The notes under the pieces were generated by a model. It searched no databases. It saw only the letters and a list, made by a program, of their open reading frames with translations, and was not told the origin of the DNA. Shown here piece after piece: positions 1 through 8,064 of a stretch of DNA of 64,000 nucleotides. This DNA is from Bradyrhizobium sp. B124 (GTDB lineage Bacteria; Pseudomonadota; Alphaproteobacteria; Rhizobiales; Xanthobacteraceae): assembly GCF_038967635.1 (NCBI RefSeq), contig NZ_CP152413.1, positions 868,001-932,000 on the forward strand. The letters run 5' to 3'. Each line of letters starts with the position of its first letter. Within the stretch, counting starts at the first letter, position 1. Both the position numbers and the translations under genes were made by a program.

Positions 1-1
1 T

Positions 2-460
2 TACGACAACCCCGAAGCCAACGCGAAGGCGTTTCGCGACGGCTGGTTTCGCACCGGCGACCTCGGCCACATGGACGAGGAGGGTTTTGTCTACATCACC
101 GGCCGCGCCTCCGACATGTACATCTCCGGCGGCTCCAACATCTATCCGCGCGAGATCGAGGAGAAGCTCTTGACCCATCCCGCGGTCGGCGAGGTTGCCG
201 TGCTCGGCGTGCCCGATCCGTTCTGGGGCGAGGTCGGTGTCGCCGTCTGCGTCGCGCGCGAGGGCACCGAGGCCGTCGCGGAGGCGGAGCTTGCGGCGTA
301 CCTTGCGCCAAAGGTGCCGCGCTACAAGATGCCAAAACGCTTCTTCTTCTGGGAGGCGCTGCCGAAGTCTGGCTACGGCAAGGTGCCGAAGCGCCTGATC
401 CGCGACGAGCTCGAGGCGCGCGGGCTGCTCGAGGTGATTGCCAAATCGACGGGCGCGTGA
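2..460 (+). CDS. Acyl-CoA synthetase (AMP-binding), C-terminal part
   Basis: The window opens inside this gene; the frame is open from base 2 and 152 residues are visible. They contain GWFRTGDLG (nt 44-70), the conserved hinge-region motif of class I adenylate-forming enzymes, then the GR..DMYISGG segment and the AMP-binding C-terminal domain. The late PKSGYGK segment carries the catalytic lysine expected for thioester or adenylate formation. Family members activate a carboxylic acid with ATP and transfer it to CoA. The substrate cannot be told from this part; the family includes fatty acid, benzoate and coumarate ligases. The next gene starts 4 bases after the stop, so the two are probably co-transcribed. 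Confidence 0.9.
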   Translation, partial: YDNPEANAKAFRDGWFRTGDLGHMDEEGFVYITGRASDMYISGGSNIYPREIEEKLLTHPAVGEVAVLGVPDPFWGEVGVAVCVAREGTEAVAEAELAAYLAPKVPRYKMPKRFFFWEALPKSGYGKVPKRLIRDELEARGLLEVIAKSTGA

Positions 461-464
461 GGCG

Positions 465-1340
465 ATGCGCAGCATCGCCCAGCCCGGCGCTCCGATACCC
501 GAGCGCATCCAATGGGTCGCCGCGCGCGGCCGCGCCTTTTCCTTCGTGCTCGAGGCCGGCATTCCCTTGCTCGACGCCGTGCGCCGCGGCTTTGCGACGG
601 AAGGATTTTCCAGCGGCGTGCTGAGCGCCACGCGTGGAGCGCTCGGGCCGTTCGCCTATGTGATGCCGGCGCTGTCGAAGGACGGCGTCAACGCTGCGTT
701 CTACAGCGATACGTTCCGTCCCGATGGCGTGACGCGGCTCAAGCTCGCTGCGCTGACTTTCGGCGAACGCGACGGCGCACCGTTCTTCCATTGCCACGGG
801 TTGTGGACCGAGGCCGACGGCCGCTTCAACGGCGGACACATGCTGCCGGATGAAACCATCGTCGCCGAGCCGTTCGAGGTCAGCGCGTTCGGCATCGACG
901 GCGCGACGTTCCTGGCTGAGCCCGACAGCGAGACCAATTTCAAGCTGTTCGGTCCGGTCGCCAGCGCGCCGCGCGGGGCGAAGACCACGAGCCATGCCTT
1001 CGCGTTGCGGCTGCGGCCGAACCAGGATTTCGCCTGTGCGCTGGAGGGCTTCTGCCGCCAGCACGGCATTTTGCGCGCACGGCTGCATGGCGGCGTCGGC
1101 TCGACCATTGGCGCGGTCTTCAGCGATGGCCACAGCGTGGTGCCGTTCGCGACCGAGCTCGCGGTGATCGCGGGGCAGATCGGGCCTGACGCCAACCGTC
1201 GGGTGCGCGCCAGCCTCGACGTCGCGCTGGTCGACTATCTCGGCGGCATCGCGGAGGGACGCCTGGTGCGCGGCGACAATCCCGTGCTGATGACGATGGA
1301 GCTGGCGCTGGAAGTGCTGGAGGAGGCGGAGCGGCCGTAG
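465..1340 (+). CDS. PPC/DUF296 (PCC) domain protein, tandem domains
   Basis: This 291-residue protein looks like two PPC (plants and prokaryotes conserved, DUF296) domains in tandem. The first half has FHCHGLWTEADG followed by GGH, the histidine-rich pocket of the family. The second half has the GILRARLHGGVG core followed by a beta-strand-rich tail. Prokaryotic members form trimers with no settled function; plant versions are fused to AT-hooks. I chose the ATG at 465 because it lies 4 bases after the stop of the acyl-CoA synthetase gene. A TTG at 438 would add nine residues and overlap that gene. The tight spacing suggests a shared operon, so a role beside CoA-ester metabolism is possible but not shown. 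Confidence 0.75.
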   Translation: MRSIAQPGAPIPERIQWVAARGRAFSFVLEAGIPLLDAVRRGFATEGFSSGVLSATRGALGPFAYVMPALSKDGVNAAFYSDTFRPDGVTRLKLAALTFGERDGAPFFHCHGLWTEADGRFNGGHMLPDETIVAEPFEVSAFGIDGATFLAEPDSETNFKLFGPVASAPRGAKTTSHAFALRLRPNQDFACALEGFCRQHGILRARLHGGVGSTIGAVFSDGHSVVPFATELAVIAGQIGPDANRRVRASLDVALVDYLGGIAEGRLVRGDNPVLMTMELALEVLEEAERP

Positions 1341-1668
1341 GGGCGGGGTAAACCCTTCCTCCACGGTCGTCCCGGCGTTCGCCAGAGTCGATATCGCGCC
1401 GCGTCCTCCGCTGTCGTCCCGGCCCCGGTGCGCAATTGCGCACTAGGCCGGGACGACGGCGAGTGCGTGGCGCCGCCTGTGAGACGCACATCCGCAGTCT
1501 CGCGACATGTTGGGCTTCGCGGGAACCGGAGCCCGTATTCAAGCTGTTTCTGAAAATCTCTGCACGTTAGAATTGAGTTGATCGAGAAACGCCTTTATTG
1601 TTGCGTCATTGCGCCGACAGGAGCGAGGTCGGGTTTATTTTTGAGCTGGATATATTGGGGAAGCGACC
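1341..1668. other. Intergenic region with a palindromic repeat
   Basis: This 328-bp gap holds no convincing gene. It contains the 45-bp palindrome at 1414-1458. The more AT-rich 110 bases before 1669 probably carry the promoter of the SLOG-like gene. I saw no clear terminator. Confidence 0.5.
1414..1458. repeat. Intergenic palindromic repeat
   Basis: A perfect 12-bp inverted repeat (GTCGTCCCGGCC / GGCCGGGACGAC) surrounds a smaller GTGCGCAATTGCGCAC palindrome. Position and form match the extragenic palindromes scattered through rhizobial genomes. Confidence 0.7.
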
Positions 1669-2673
1669 ATGGCCAAATTGCTGGTGGCGGGCGGTCTGTA
1701 CGAGAAGGATGAGACAGGGCCGATGCGCAGGCGCTTCGCCGAAGCGCTTGGTCGACAGACGGTGCTGAGAGGCCATGCGCTGCTCGGTGGTTGCCGTACC
1801 CAGCTCGATCTCGTCGTTGCGCAAGCCGCCTCAGCCGCTGCGCAATCCAGGAGGCTGGATCCGAACAAGGTGATCCATTCCTGGGTCACCCGCACCACGA
1901 CGCCGATCCACAGAATCGGCGAGATCACGCGGTCGCAGCTCGGCGACTGGTCCCAGGTCCCGCGCGGATTCGCGTTTCCCGAGCCGGTGCATGAATGCGA
2001 CGCGATGATCATCATCGGCGGCTGGGACGGGACGCAGCACGCCGCAAGCTGGGGCCGGTTCGCGAACAAGCCAATCCTGGCGGTCGCGACATTCGGCGGC
2101 GCGGCGACGGACATCCATGTCGACGAACTGGCGTCGTTCGAGCGACGAGGGGTCTCGAACCTTTCGCGCGAGGATTACCAGGCCTTGAACCGCTTCATGA
2201 CCGACGAGAACGACGAGGTGGTCGAGCAGTACGCGGCCGAGGTGGTCACGCTGGCCGAACGCGCGATCCTGTCGACCGAAGTGTTCGTCGTGATGTCGTT
2301 CGAGAACGTTCCGCACCTGACGGACGCCTACGCGACATTCGGCCGGGTCTGCCGCGAGAAGGGCTTCTCGGCGGTCAAGGTCGACAACCATCTCGACAGC
2401 AATGAACGTATCGTTCCGGCGATCTTTGCCGGCATTCGGCGTGCGGCCTTTGTCATCGCCGAGGTCAGCGGCGCACGTCCGAATGTCTTCTACGAGTTGG
2501 GCTTCGCGCGCGCCAGCGGCAAGGCCGTCATCCAGACGGCTTACGCGGGAACCAAGCTGCCGTTCGACGTGTTCGACGTGCCGACGCTGTTCTGGAGCGG
2601 TCAAAGCGAGCTGGAGGGCAAACTGAAGACCGCTATTGATCAGTTCATGGCCAAGCCCGGAAAGTTTATCTGA
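1669..2673 (+). CDS. SLOG-like + nucleoside deoxyribosyltransferase/TIR-like fusion protein
   Basis: This 334-residue protein has two parts. Residues 1-200 begin with LLVAGGLYE and contain IIIGGWDGTQHAA (114-126). The GG..GT signature resembles SLOG (SMF/DprA-LOG) Rossmann folds, which bind nucleotide-derived ligands. Residues 205-325 run from VFVVMSF through VIAEVSGARPNVFYELGFA (262-280) to LPFDVFDVPTLFW. That pattern is typical of the nucleoside 2-deoxyribosyltransferase/TIR-like superfamily, in which the glutamate of the YELGFA segment (E276) would be catalytic. Such fusions are known from nucleotide-signalling conflict systems, where one domain senses a ligand and the other attacks a nucleotide or NAD. 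No partner gene is adjacent, and the downstream neighbours are on the other strand. Function is inferred from domains only; a housekeeping nucleotide role is possible. Confidence 0.6.
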   Translation: MAKLLVAGGLYEKDETGPMRRRFAEALGRQTVLRGHALLGGCRTQLDLVVAQAASAAAQSRRLDPNKVIHSWVTRTTTPIHRIGEITRSQLGDWSQVPRGFAFPEPVHECDAMIIIGGWDGTQHAASWGRFANKPILAVATFGGAATDIHVDELASFERRGVSNLSREDYQALNRFMTDENDEVVEQYAAEVVTLAERAILSTEVFVVMSFENVPHLTDAYATFGRVCREKGFSAVKVDNHLDSNERIVPAIFAGIRRAAFVIAEVSGARPNVFYELGFARASGKAVIQTAYAGTKLPFDVFDVPTLFWSGQSELEGKLKTAIDQFMAKPGKFI

Positions 2674-2694
2674 TGCGACCGCGACGCGCCGGGT

Positions 2695-3018
2695 TCATCT
2701 GTGCTTGCGGACATGGATGTTGATGTCGAGGTCGATCGCGCTGACACAGGTCTGCTCGGTGCGGTGCGAGCCGCCCTCGTGCCAGTGGCCCTTGCGCAAG
2801 CTGATCGCGCTGACCTGGGCAAGCCGCAGGCAGCGCCATTGCGGCAGCTTGCCGGAGCTCTCGCCGGCGAACTGCCGGGCCAGCACGACCTCTTCACCGC
2901 TCTTGTTGTGGCCGATGATATGCGGGCAGAGCTCGCGCGGCCGGCCGTCATAGATGCAGACCACTTGCTGCTCGGTGAGGACCGCTTTGCGGAACAGCAT
3001 GTAGGCGCGGCTTGGCAT
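2695..3018 (-). CDS. Hypothetical protein, WYL-like fold possible
   Basis: This 107-residue protein starts 4 bases after the thioesterase stop on the same strand, so the two are likely co-transcribed. It is basic and has a pattern like part of a WYL domain: CIYDGRPRELCPHIIG, then a basic stretch, then LPQWRCLRLAQVSAI. WYL domains bind nucleic acids or small ligands, but no helix-turn-helix is present here. Three cysteines and several histidines could suggest a metal site, though the spacing is not a standard zinc finger. I do not recognise a named gene. The overlapping plus-strand frame looks like an antisense shadow. Confidence 0.6.
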   Translation of the reverse strand: MPSRAYMLFRKAVLTEQQVVCIYDGRPRELCPHIIGHNKSGEEVVLARQFAGESSGKLPQWRCLRLAQVSAISLRKGHWHEGGSHRTEQTCVSAIDLDINIHVRKHR

Positions 3019-3022
3019 GCGC

Positions 3023-3430
3023 TCATTCGTCGAAGACGCGGAAGACGGCCGCGGCCGTCACCAGCAGTCTGTCGTCGGCGAAGGCCTCAGCATCGACGAA
3101 GGCGAAGGTCCGCGTCACCTTCTTCACGGTCGTGCGGCCGATGATCCATGGACCAGGCGCGACGCCGCCGACGAAGCGGGTGTCCAGCGAAACGGTCGCG
3201 CATTTGCGTTTCGTTGCCATGAACACGGCACTGCCAAGGGCGGTATCGAGAAAGCCGAGGATCGCCCCGCCGTGAATGTAGCCGTAGGGATTGCCGTGCC
3301 GGTCGTCGCTCTGAAACCCCCATTCGGGCGCGGCGTCGCCGGTCTCGCGCCAGTAGTAGGGGCCATTATGGTCGATGAACCCTGGGCGGCTCGGCAGGAG
3401 CTTGAACCCTTCTGGAGGCGAGGTTGTCAT
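3023..3430 (-). CDS. PaaI-family hotdog thioesterase
   Basis: This 135-residue protein has the single-domain hotdog fold of PaaI/YbgC-type acyl-CoA thioesterases. YIHGGAILGFLDTALGSAVF (51-70) is the central helix with the HGG turn, and ATVSLDTRFVGGVAPG is the following strand pair. Members hydrolyse acyl- or aryl-CoA esters; the substrate is unknown here. The ATG at 3430 gives the usual family length of about 130-140 residues. The frame stays open well upstream, but that extension has no family features. It is divergent from the ATPase gene at 3608 and followed directly by the small gene at 2695-3018. Confidence 0.85.
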   Translation of the reverse strand: MTTSPPEGFKLLPSRPGFIDHNGPYYWRETGDAAPEWGFQSDDRHGNPYGYIHGGAILGFLDTALGSAVFMATKRKCATVSLDTRFVGGVAPGPWIIGRTTVKKVTRTFAFVDAEAFADDRLLVTAAAVFRVFDE

Positions 3431-3607
3431 TTCGGGAATCCCAACAAGGCTTGCTGATTCCGCGTCGTATGCGCGGGACGTTGAACCTAGCATTGTGCGC
3501 CGACGTGTGCGCCAGACCAGTCCGCGTGTTCCCGTTGTGTTCTTGACGGATTCACCTCTATCTGGGATCGTGGTTGGCGCCGCCGCAGAGTGCCGGAAGC
3601 AGAACGA

Positions 3608-4375
3608 ATGGCCAGAGGACGATATCGCCCGATCAACATGCCCGCGCCGTATCTCCGGCGCGTCTGGCTCGATCCCGAGCGCATTCCCAATCGCAACGCA
3701 TATCCGTTCGTGCTGCCGCTGCTGCGCGACGAATTCGAACTCAGCTTCGACAAGGCGATCACCATCATCGTCGGCGAGAACGGCACCGGCAAGTCGACGC
3801 TGCTGGAAGGCATCGCAGTGATGGCGGGCTATGACGATGCCGGCGGCGGCAAGGGCTATCGCGCGGTCGACCACAGCAATGCCGTGGAGAAGATGGGCGG
3901 CTCGCTTGCGTCAGCGCTTCGCGCGAGCTGGCTGCCCAAGATCACCAACGGCTGGTTCTTCCGGGCGGAAAGCTTCTTTTCGGTCGCCCGCTATCTGGAT
4001 CAGGCCGCGATCGACGTCCGAGACCTGCCGCCGAACTTCCTGTCCTATTCCCACGGCGAGGGCTTCCTGCGCTTTTTCGAGGAACGCTGCCAACGGCAGG
4101 GCATCTTCATCTTCGACGAGCCGGAATCCGCCCTGTCGCCGTCACGGCAGATTGAATTCCTCAAGCTGTTGCACCGGATGAACGGCACAGGCCACTGCCA
4201 GGTGATCATGGCCACGCATGCGCCGGTCCTGATGGCCTATCCCGACGCGACGCTGCTGCGGCTGAGTAAATACGGCCTCGAGCCGGTCAGCCTGCGCGAG
4301 ACCGATCATTACCGGCTGATGCGCGAGTTCTGCGACGACCCGAAGGGGTTCGTCGAGGCGGCGATCGAGGATTGA
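3608..4375 (+). CDS. ABC/AAA-type ATPase, single domain
   Basis: This 255-residue soluble ATPase has a Walker A motif GENGTGKST, a signature-like SYSHGEG and a Walker B motif IFIFDEPESALSP, followed by the H-loop region MATHAPVLMAYP. That order is the SMC/RecF-like ABC ATPase fold of the AAA_15/AAA_21 type, without membrane segments or a coiled coil. Proteins of this size occur widely in rhizobia with no established role; relatives act in DNA repair or in defence modules with a nuclease partner. No nuclease or TOPRIM gene lies beside it. The ATG at 3608 has GGAAG about 9 bases upstream; an upstream GTG at 3590 is less likely. Confidence 0.8.
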   Translation: MARGRYRPINMPAPYLRRVWLDPERIPNRNAYPFVLPLLRDEFELSFDKAITIIVGENGTGKSTLLEGIAVMAGYDDAGGGKGYRAVDHSNAVEKMGGSLASALRASWLPKITNGWFFRAESFFSVARYLDQAAIDVRDLPPNFLSYSHGEGFLRFFEERCQRQGIFIFDEPESALSPSRQIEFLKLLHRMNGTGHCQVIMATHAPVLMAYPDATLLRLSKYGLEPVSLRETDHYRLMREFCDDPKGFVEAAIED

Positions 4376-4532
4376 CGCCGATCCCGGCGGGCTTGTCTCC
4401 CGGGGAAGCCGGCGCAGGCGACTTCGCTCTGGTGCAAGAAGCCGGCCCACGATCTAGTCTAGAAGCTCGAACCATAAACTGCGGGATGCGCCAGGCGGCG
4501 CGGGGCCGACAGACATCGGGAGAGGAACAAGG

Positions 4533-5072
4533 ATGAGGCTGACGATCGCGAAGGCTGGCGTGGTGGTGGCGGCATTGGCCGTATTGGGGGCCGCCTGGGC
4601 CCATGGGCCGACCCGCCAGAAGGTGCGGGAATCCATCGAGATCGACGCGCCGCAGGCCAAGGTGTGGGCCGTGATCGGCAATTTCCAGGACATGAGCTGG
4701 CTTGCCGGCGTCGCCAAGACCGAGGGCGAGAAGGGCAACGAGATCGGCGCCACGCGGCGGCTGACACTGGCGCCCGGCATTACCATTGACGAGGAGCTCT
4801 ACAAATATGAGCCCGAGATGATGAGCTATTCGTACCGGATCACGGCGGTCGACGTGAAGGTGCTACCCGTCACCAATTACTCCTCGACGCTGTCGGTGTC
4901 GCCGGCGCCCGGCGGCAAGGCGAAGCTGGAATGGGCCGGCGCGTTCTATCGCGGCTTTCCGAACAGCGATCCGCCGCCGGAGCTGAACGACGAGGCTGCG
5001 GTGAAGGCGGTGAGCGAGCTGTACAGGGGCGGCCTGGCGGCGCTGAAGAAGAAGATCGAGAGCGGAAGCTGA
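4533..5072 (+). CDS. Periplasmic SRPBCC protein, MxaD-like
   Basis: This 179-residue protein begins with a signal peptide (MRLTIAKAGVVVAALAVLGA) likely cut near AWAHG. The rest is a START/SRPBCC ligand-binding fold with the opening VRESIEIDAPQAKVWAVIG and a C-terminal helix ending LAALKKKIE. MxaD, an accessory protein of periplasmic methanol dehydrogenase, has this combination. The next genes are a beta-propeller and a c-type cytochrome, which strengthens the link with a PQQ-dependent dehydrogenase. No such dehydrogenase is in the window. A clear ribosome-binding site (AGGAACAAGG) precedes the ATG. Confidence 0.75.
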   Translation: MRLTIAKAGVVVAALAVLGAAWAHGPTRQKVRESIEIDAPQAKVWAVIGNFQDMSWLAGVAKTEGEKGNEIGATRRLTLAPGITIDEELYKYEPEMMSYSYRITAVDVKVLPVTNYSSTLSVSPAPGGKAKLEWAGAFYRGFPNSDPPPELNDEAAVKAVSELYRGGLAALKKKIESGS

Positions 5073-5096
5073 GAGGGCGTGAACCTATACCGGTCA

Positions 5097-5180
5097 GTCA
5101 TTGCGAGGAGCGTCAGCGACGAAGCAATCCATGTTTCCGTTCTGCGGAGCTGTGGATTGCTTCGCTTCGCTCGCAATGAC
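5097..5180. repeat. Extragenic palindrome (GTCATTGCGAGGAGC family)
   Basis: GTCATTGCGAGGAGCG at the left pairs with CGCTCGCAATGAC at the right, with GAAGCAATCCA/TGGATTGCTTC inside. This is a common dispersed palindrome in Bradyrhizobium. It separates the SRPBCC gene from the propeller gene and could fold in the transcript. Confidence 0.8.
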
Positions 5181-5213
5181 GTTGATCGAGTCGTTTGTGT
5201 GGGACCCCTGAGC

Positions 5214-6152
5214 ATGCGCGCGATCGCGCTGCTGGCGCTGCTCGCCGGCTTCAGCGGCGCACGCGCCGAGGAGGCCTTCGTCACCAACCAGCTCAGCGAC
5301 GATCTGACGGTGGTCGATCTTGCGACCTCGAAGCCGGTCGCGACGATCCCGATCGGCGGCAAGCCCGCGGGCGTTGCCGTCAGCCATGACGGCCGGTTCG
5401 CCTATGTGACCAGCCCGGATGCCAAGGCGGTCACCGTGGTCGATGCGTCGGCGCGCAAGGTGGTCGGCCGGATCGACGTCGGCGGCGGGCCGCTCGGCAT
5501 CGCGGTGGCTCCCGACGGCGCAACCGTCTATGTCGCCGACTGGTACGCCGCCGCGGTGCGGGTGATCGATGCCCGGGAGCAGCGGGTCGTCGCCAGTCTT
5601 GCGGTCGGCGCATCGCCGTCCGGGCTGGCCGTGACGCCGGACGGGCGGCTGCTGTTCTCGGCCGACCGCGACGACGACAGCGTGTCGATAACGGACATTT
5701 CCGCGCACGAGCGGCGATGGGTCGTGAAGGTCGGGACCCGTCCGTTCGGCGTCACCATCGATGCCGAAGGCAAGCGCGCCTACACCGCCAATGTCGGCTC
5801 CAACGACGTCTCCGTGATCGACATCTTAACCGCCCACGAGATCGGCCGCGTCCATGTCGGCCTGCGCCCCTATGCGGTGGCGCTGGCGCAGGGCCGAGGC
5901 TTCGTCACCGACCAGTATGACGGCAAGGTCAGCGTGTTCGACCTCGCGACAATGCAGCCGATGAAGCGGATCACGGTCGGCGACTACCCCGAAGGCATCG
6001 AGGCAACAGCCGACGGCAAGCGCATCGTGGTCGCGAACTGGGAGAGCAATACGCTGACTGTGATCGATGCCGCCGAGCTGAAGGTGGTCGGTGAGGTCAA
6101 GGTCGGCGACGGCCCGCGCGCGTTTGGGGCGTTCTTGAGACGGACGGAGTAG
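5214..6152 (+). CDS. Secreted YVTN-type beta-propeller protein
   Basis: This 312-residue protein has a signal peptide (MRAIALLALLAGFSGARA) and then about seven repeats of roughly 42 residues. Each contains a VTVVD- or VSVID-like strand, a G.P.G.A turn and a DG...YV segment, as in GKPAGVAVSHDGRFAYVTS. This is the surface-layer/YncE-like propeller. Similar proteins are annotated as PQQ-dependent catabolism-associated propellers. I chose the ATG at 5214 because the upstream part of the open frame is the palindromic repeat at 5097-5180. It follows the MxaD-like gene on the same strand and faces the cytochrome gene. Confidence 0.8.
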   Translation: MRAIALLALLAGFSGARAEEAFVTNQLSDDLTVVDLATSKPVATIPIGGKPAGVAVSHDGRFAYVTSPDAKAVTVVDASARKVVGRIDVGGGPLGIAVAPDGATVYVADWYAAAVRVIDAREQRVVASLAVGASPSGLAVTPDGRLLFSADRDDDSVSITDISAHERRWVVKVGTRPFGVTIDAEGKRAYTANVGSNDVSVIDILTAHEIGRVHVGLRPYAVALAQGRGFVTDQYDGKVSVFDLATMQPMKRITVGDYPEGIEATADGKRIVVANWESNTLTVIDAAELKVVGEVKVGDGPRAFGAFLRRTE

Positions 6153-6161
6153 CTGTGGCCG

Positions 6162-6193
6162 GTAGCCCGCATGAGCGAAGCGACATGCCGGCT
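6162..6193. repeat. GTAGCCCG-type extragenic repeat
   Basis: The sequence GGTAGCCCGCATGAGCGAAG, followed by a CATGCCGG arm, belongs to the GTAGCCCG family seen also at 7896, 22029 and 25255. It sits between two convergent genes. Confidence 0.6.
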
Positions 6194-6219
6194 CCTTCAT
6201 CGCATGCACGCTGCGAGAT

Positions 6220-6624
6220 TCAGCGCGCGGTCTTCAGATAGGCAATGACGTCGGCGCGATCATGAGCGTCGGGCAGCCCCTTGAAGAACATCTTCACGCC
6301 GTGAACGTCGCCGCGAGGATCGGCGAGGTAGGTATCCAGCGCTGCTGCGTCCCAGGGGGTCTTGTTGCCGCGCATGGCGTCCGAATAGTCGAAGCCCTGG
6401 ACCGACGCCGGCTGGCGGCCCACGATGTGCCACAGGCTCGGGCCGACCTTGTTCACGCCGACGTCGAGCGAATGGCAGTTCACGCAGGTGCGCTGGAAGA
6501 TGGCCTGGCCCGCGATCGGGTCACCGTCCATCGCCCGGACCGGCGCGGGGGACGTTGCGAGCAAGGTGGCGGCGAGCGCAACGCTGCCGACAGAGCAGGC
6601 GGCGCCGAATTTCATTCCCATCAT
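6220..6624 (-). CDS. Class I c-type cytochrome
   Basis: This 134-residue protein starts with a signal peptide (MMGMKFGAACSVGSVALAAT... ending near PVRAMDG) and carries one haem-binding site, CVNCH. A methionine in HGVKMFFKGLPD is the likely distal ligand. The fold and the KVGPSLWHIVGR segment match the soluble cytochrome c2/c550 group that passes electrons in the periplasm. It may accept electrons from the quinoprotein system suggested by the two preceding genes. The ATG at 6624 has GGAG eight bases upstream; longer in-frame starts would block the signal peptide. Confidence 0.88.
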   Translation of the reverse strand: MMGMKFGAACSVGSVALAATLLATSPAPVRAMDGDPIAGQAIFQRTCVNCHSLDVGVNKVGPSLWHIVGRQPASVQGFDYSDAMRGNKTPWDAAALDTYLADPRGDVHGVKMFFKGLPDAHDRADVIAYLKTAR

Positions 6625-6701
6625 GAGAGTCTCCGGAAATGGATTGGATTGCAATCGGTGAGAATGTGGGTCGATGTGCCGGCAGCCGCCCGGCACGGTG
6701 A

Positions 6702-7265
6702 CTAATGCCGCTCGGCTTCCGCCTCCTTCTCCAGCTCCATGATGTGGTTGCGCAGGACGTCGAACCGCGCTTCGGTCACATCGCTGAACAGCGGATCCTT
6801 GTGCGGGGAGCGGGCGGACGCGATTTCGGCCCAGTCCTGCGCCGTCAATACCTTGATCGCGGTCGGGAAGAAATCGCGGTCTTCCATCATGATGTGCCGC
6901 CGTTCGTGGGCCAGGAAATCGCGGATGATGGCGTCGACATTCTCGCGCGGAATCTCGGCCCCCGCGCGCACATTGGCGACGGCGTGCGCGACGCTGTGCA
7001 GGCGATCGGAGCCCTTTTGATGCTCGCGCGCGAGATCGCCGATTTTCGCGGCGGCGACCGGATCGCGGAGCTGGAGCCTAGCGAAGATCAGATCTTCCTG
7101 GCGGTGATGGTAAAGTTCTGTGTAGACCTCGAAATAGGCGATGATGCTGCCGATCACCTCGTAGTCCGGCCGGCCGGCGTGATCGAAGATATCCAGCTCG
7201 TGCTCAAGTACGGTAAGCAGCCGCTCGATATTGCGGTGTTCCCGGGAAAGAATGTCGATGATCAT
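6702..7265 (-). CDS. Hemerythrin HHE domain protein
   Basis: This 187-residue protein has the histidine/glutamate ligand pattern of a hemerythrin-like cation-binding four-helix bundle: REHRNIERLL, YHHRQEDLIF, REHQKGSDRL and HERRHIMMEDRDFFP. Such proteins hold a non-haem di-iron centre and respond to oxygen, nitric oxide or redox stress. It has no signal peptide or membrane span, so it should be cytoplasmic. It lies upstream of the cytochrome c gene on the same strand with a 77-bp gap, so joint transcription is possible. The exact stress handled is not evident. Confidence 0.85.
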   Translation of the reverse strand: MIIDILSREHRNIERLLTVLEHELDIFDHAGRPDYEVIGSIIAYFEVYTELYHHRQEDLIFARLQLRDPVAAAKIGDLAREHQKGSDRLHSVAHAVANVRAGAEIPRENVDAIIRDFLAHERRHIMMEDRDFFPTAIKVLTAQDWAEIASARSPHKDPLFSDVTEARFDVLRNHIMELEKEAEAERH

Positions 7266-7541
7266 GGCAGTGATCCACGCAGAAAGCTGAATAAATCAGT
7301 AGACGAAAAGACCGTCCCGGAGTTTGCGCTGGATCAAGGCGCAGCCGAATTTTCTTGACGGCTCAAGGTCGGGTATCGCCGCGAAGGCATCGGGGCGACC
7401 GCTACCGGGACTGGCTGCGGTGGGTGAAGTCGCGGCGGTGAGCAGGCGGGTTTGGCGCGCCGGGGTGGATGCGATCTCTGCACATCGGGCGCGCTCTGGT
7501 GCTATAATGTCAGTTGAACCAGGGAAAACAGGGAGGATGCC

Positions 7542-7874
7542 ATGCATCATACCTTGGTGCCCAGCGACCGCGTCGAGCATGTCTGCGTGTTCGGGCGCGA
7601 CGGCTCAAAGCTCGGATCGATCGAGCGGCTGATGCTCGACAAGGTGAGCGGAACGGTGGCGTACGCCGTGATCAAAACCGGTGGCGTGCTCAGCAGCCAC
7701 CACCATTATCCGGTCAAGTGGACGGCCTTGAAATTCGACCCCGCGCGCCAGGCCTTCGAGGCCGAGGTCACGCTGGACGATCTGCGCACCGGCCCATCCG
7801 AGTTCGACGGTGACGAATTCGACTGGGGCGACCGCTCGCACGCCTATACGCACCCGAATTATTGGGCGGTGTAG
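7542..7874 (+). CDS. PRC-barrel domain protein
   Basis: This 110-residue protein fits a single PRC-barrel: GRDGSKLGSIERLMLDKVSGTVAYAVI gives the first strands, and HHHYPVKWTALKFDP the following ones. PRC-barrels occur in RimM and in photosynthetic reaction-centre H subunits; stand-alone versions in rhizobia are stress-associated proteins of unknown role. No signal peptide is present. The start has AGGGAGGATGCC just upstream, a strong ribosome-binding site. Its neighbours are unrelated, so it is probably a single-gene unit. Confidence 0.8.
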   Translation: MHHTLVPSDRVEHVCVFGRDGSKLGSIERLMLDKVSGTVAYAVIKTGGVLSSHHHYPVKWTALKFDPARQAFEAEVTLDDLRTGPSEFDGDEFDWGDRSHAYTHPNYWAV

Positions 7875-7895
7875 CGCGGTGGCAGGGGACGGTTG

Positions 7896-8017
7896 GTAGC
7901 CCGCACGAGCCAACGGGTCGCGCGAACGCGCGCCCGATGATAGGCTCCGCGACATGCGGGACAGAGGTCGACGACTACGAGAAGGCTCCCGGATATCGCT
8001 TCGCTCATCCGGGCTAC
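7896..8017. repeat. GTAGCCCG-type extragenic palindrome
   Basis: GTAGCCCG at the left is mirrored by CCGGGCTAC at the right, with the recognisable GATATCGCTTCGCTCATCCG arm. It lies between the PRC-barrel and VOC genes. Confidence 0.7.
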
Positions 8018-8064
8018 TGCTCTAATCTACGACGCATCGTCGTGGCCTAGGCAAAGACAGACGC

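Noticed and set aside
96..1364. Long minus-strand open frame (422 codons)
   Set aside because: It is antisense to the acyl-CoA synthetase and PPC genes, which have clear family motifs; its Arg/Pro-rich product is typical of a shadow frame in GC-rich DNA.
2701..3144. Plus-strand frame of 147 codons
   Set aside because: It overlaps the WYL-like and thioesterase genes in antisense, and only those have family motifs.
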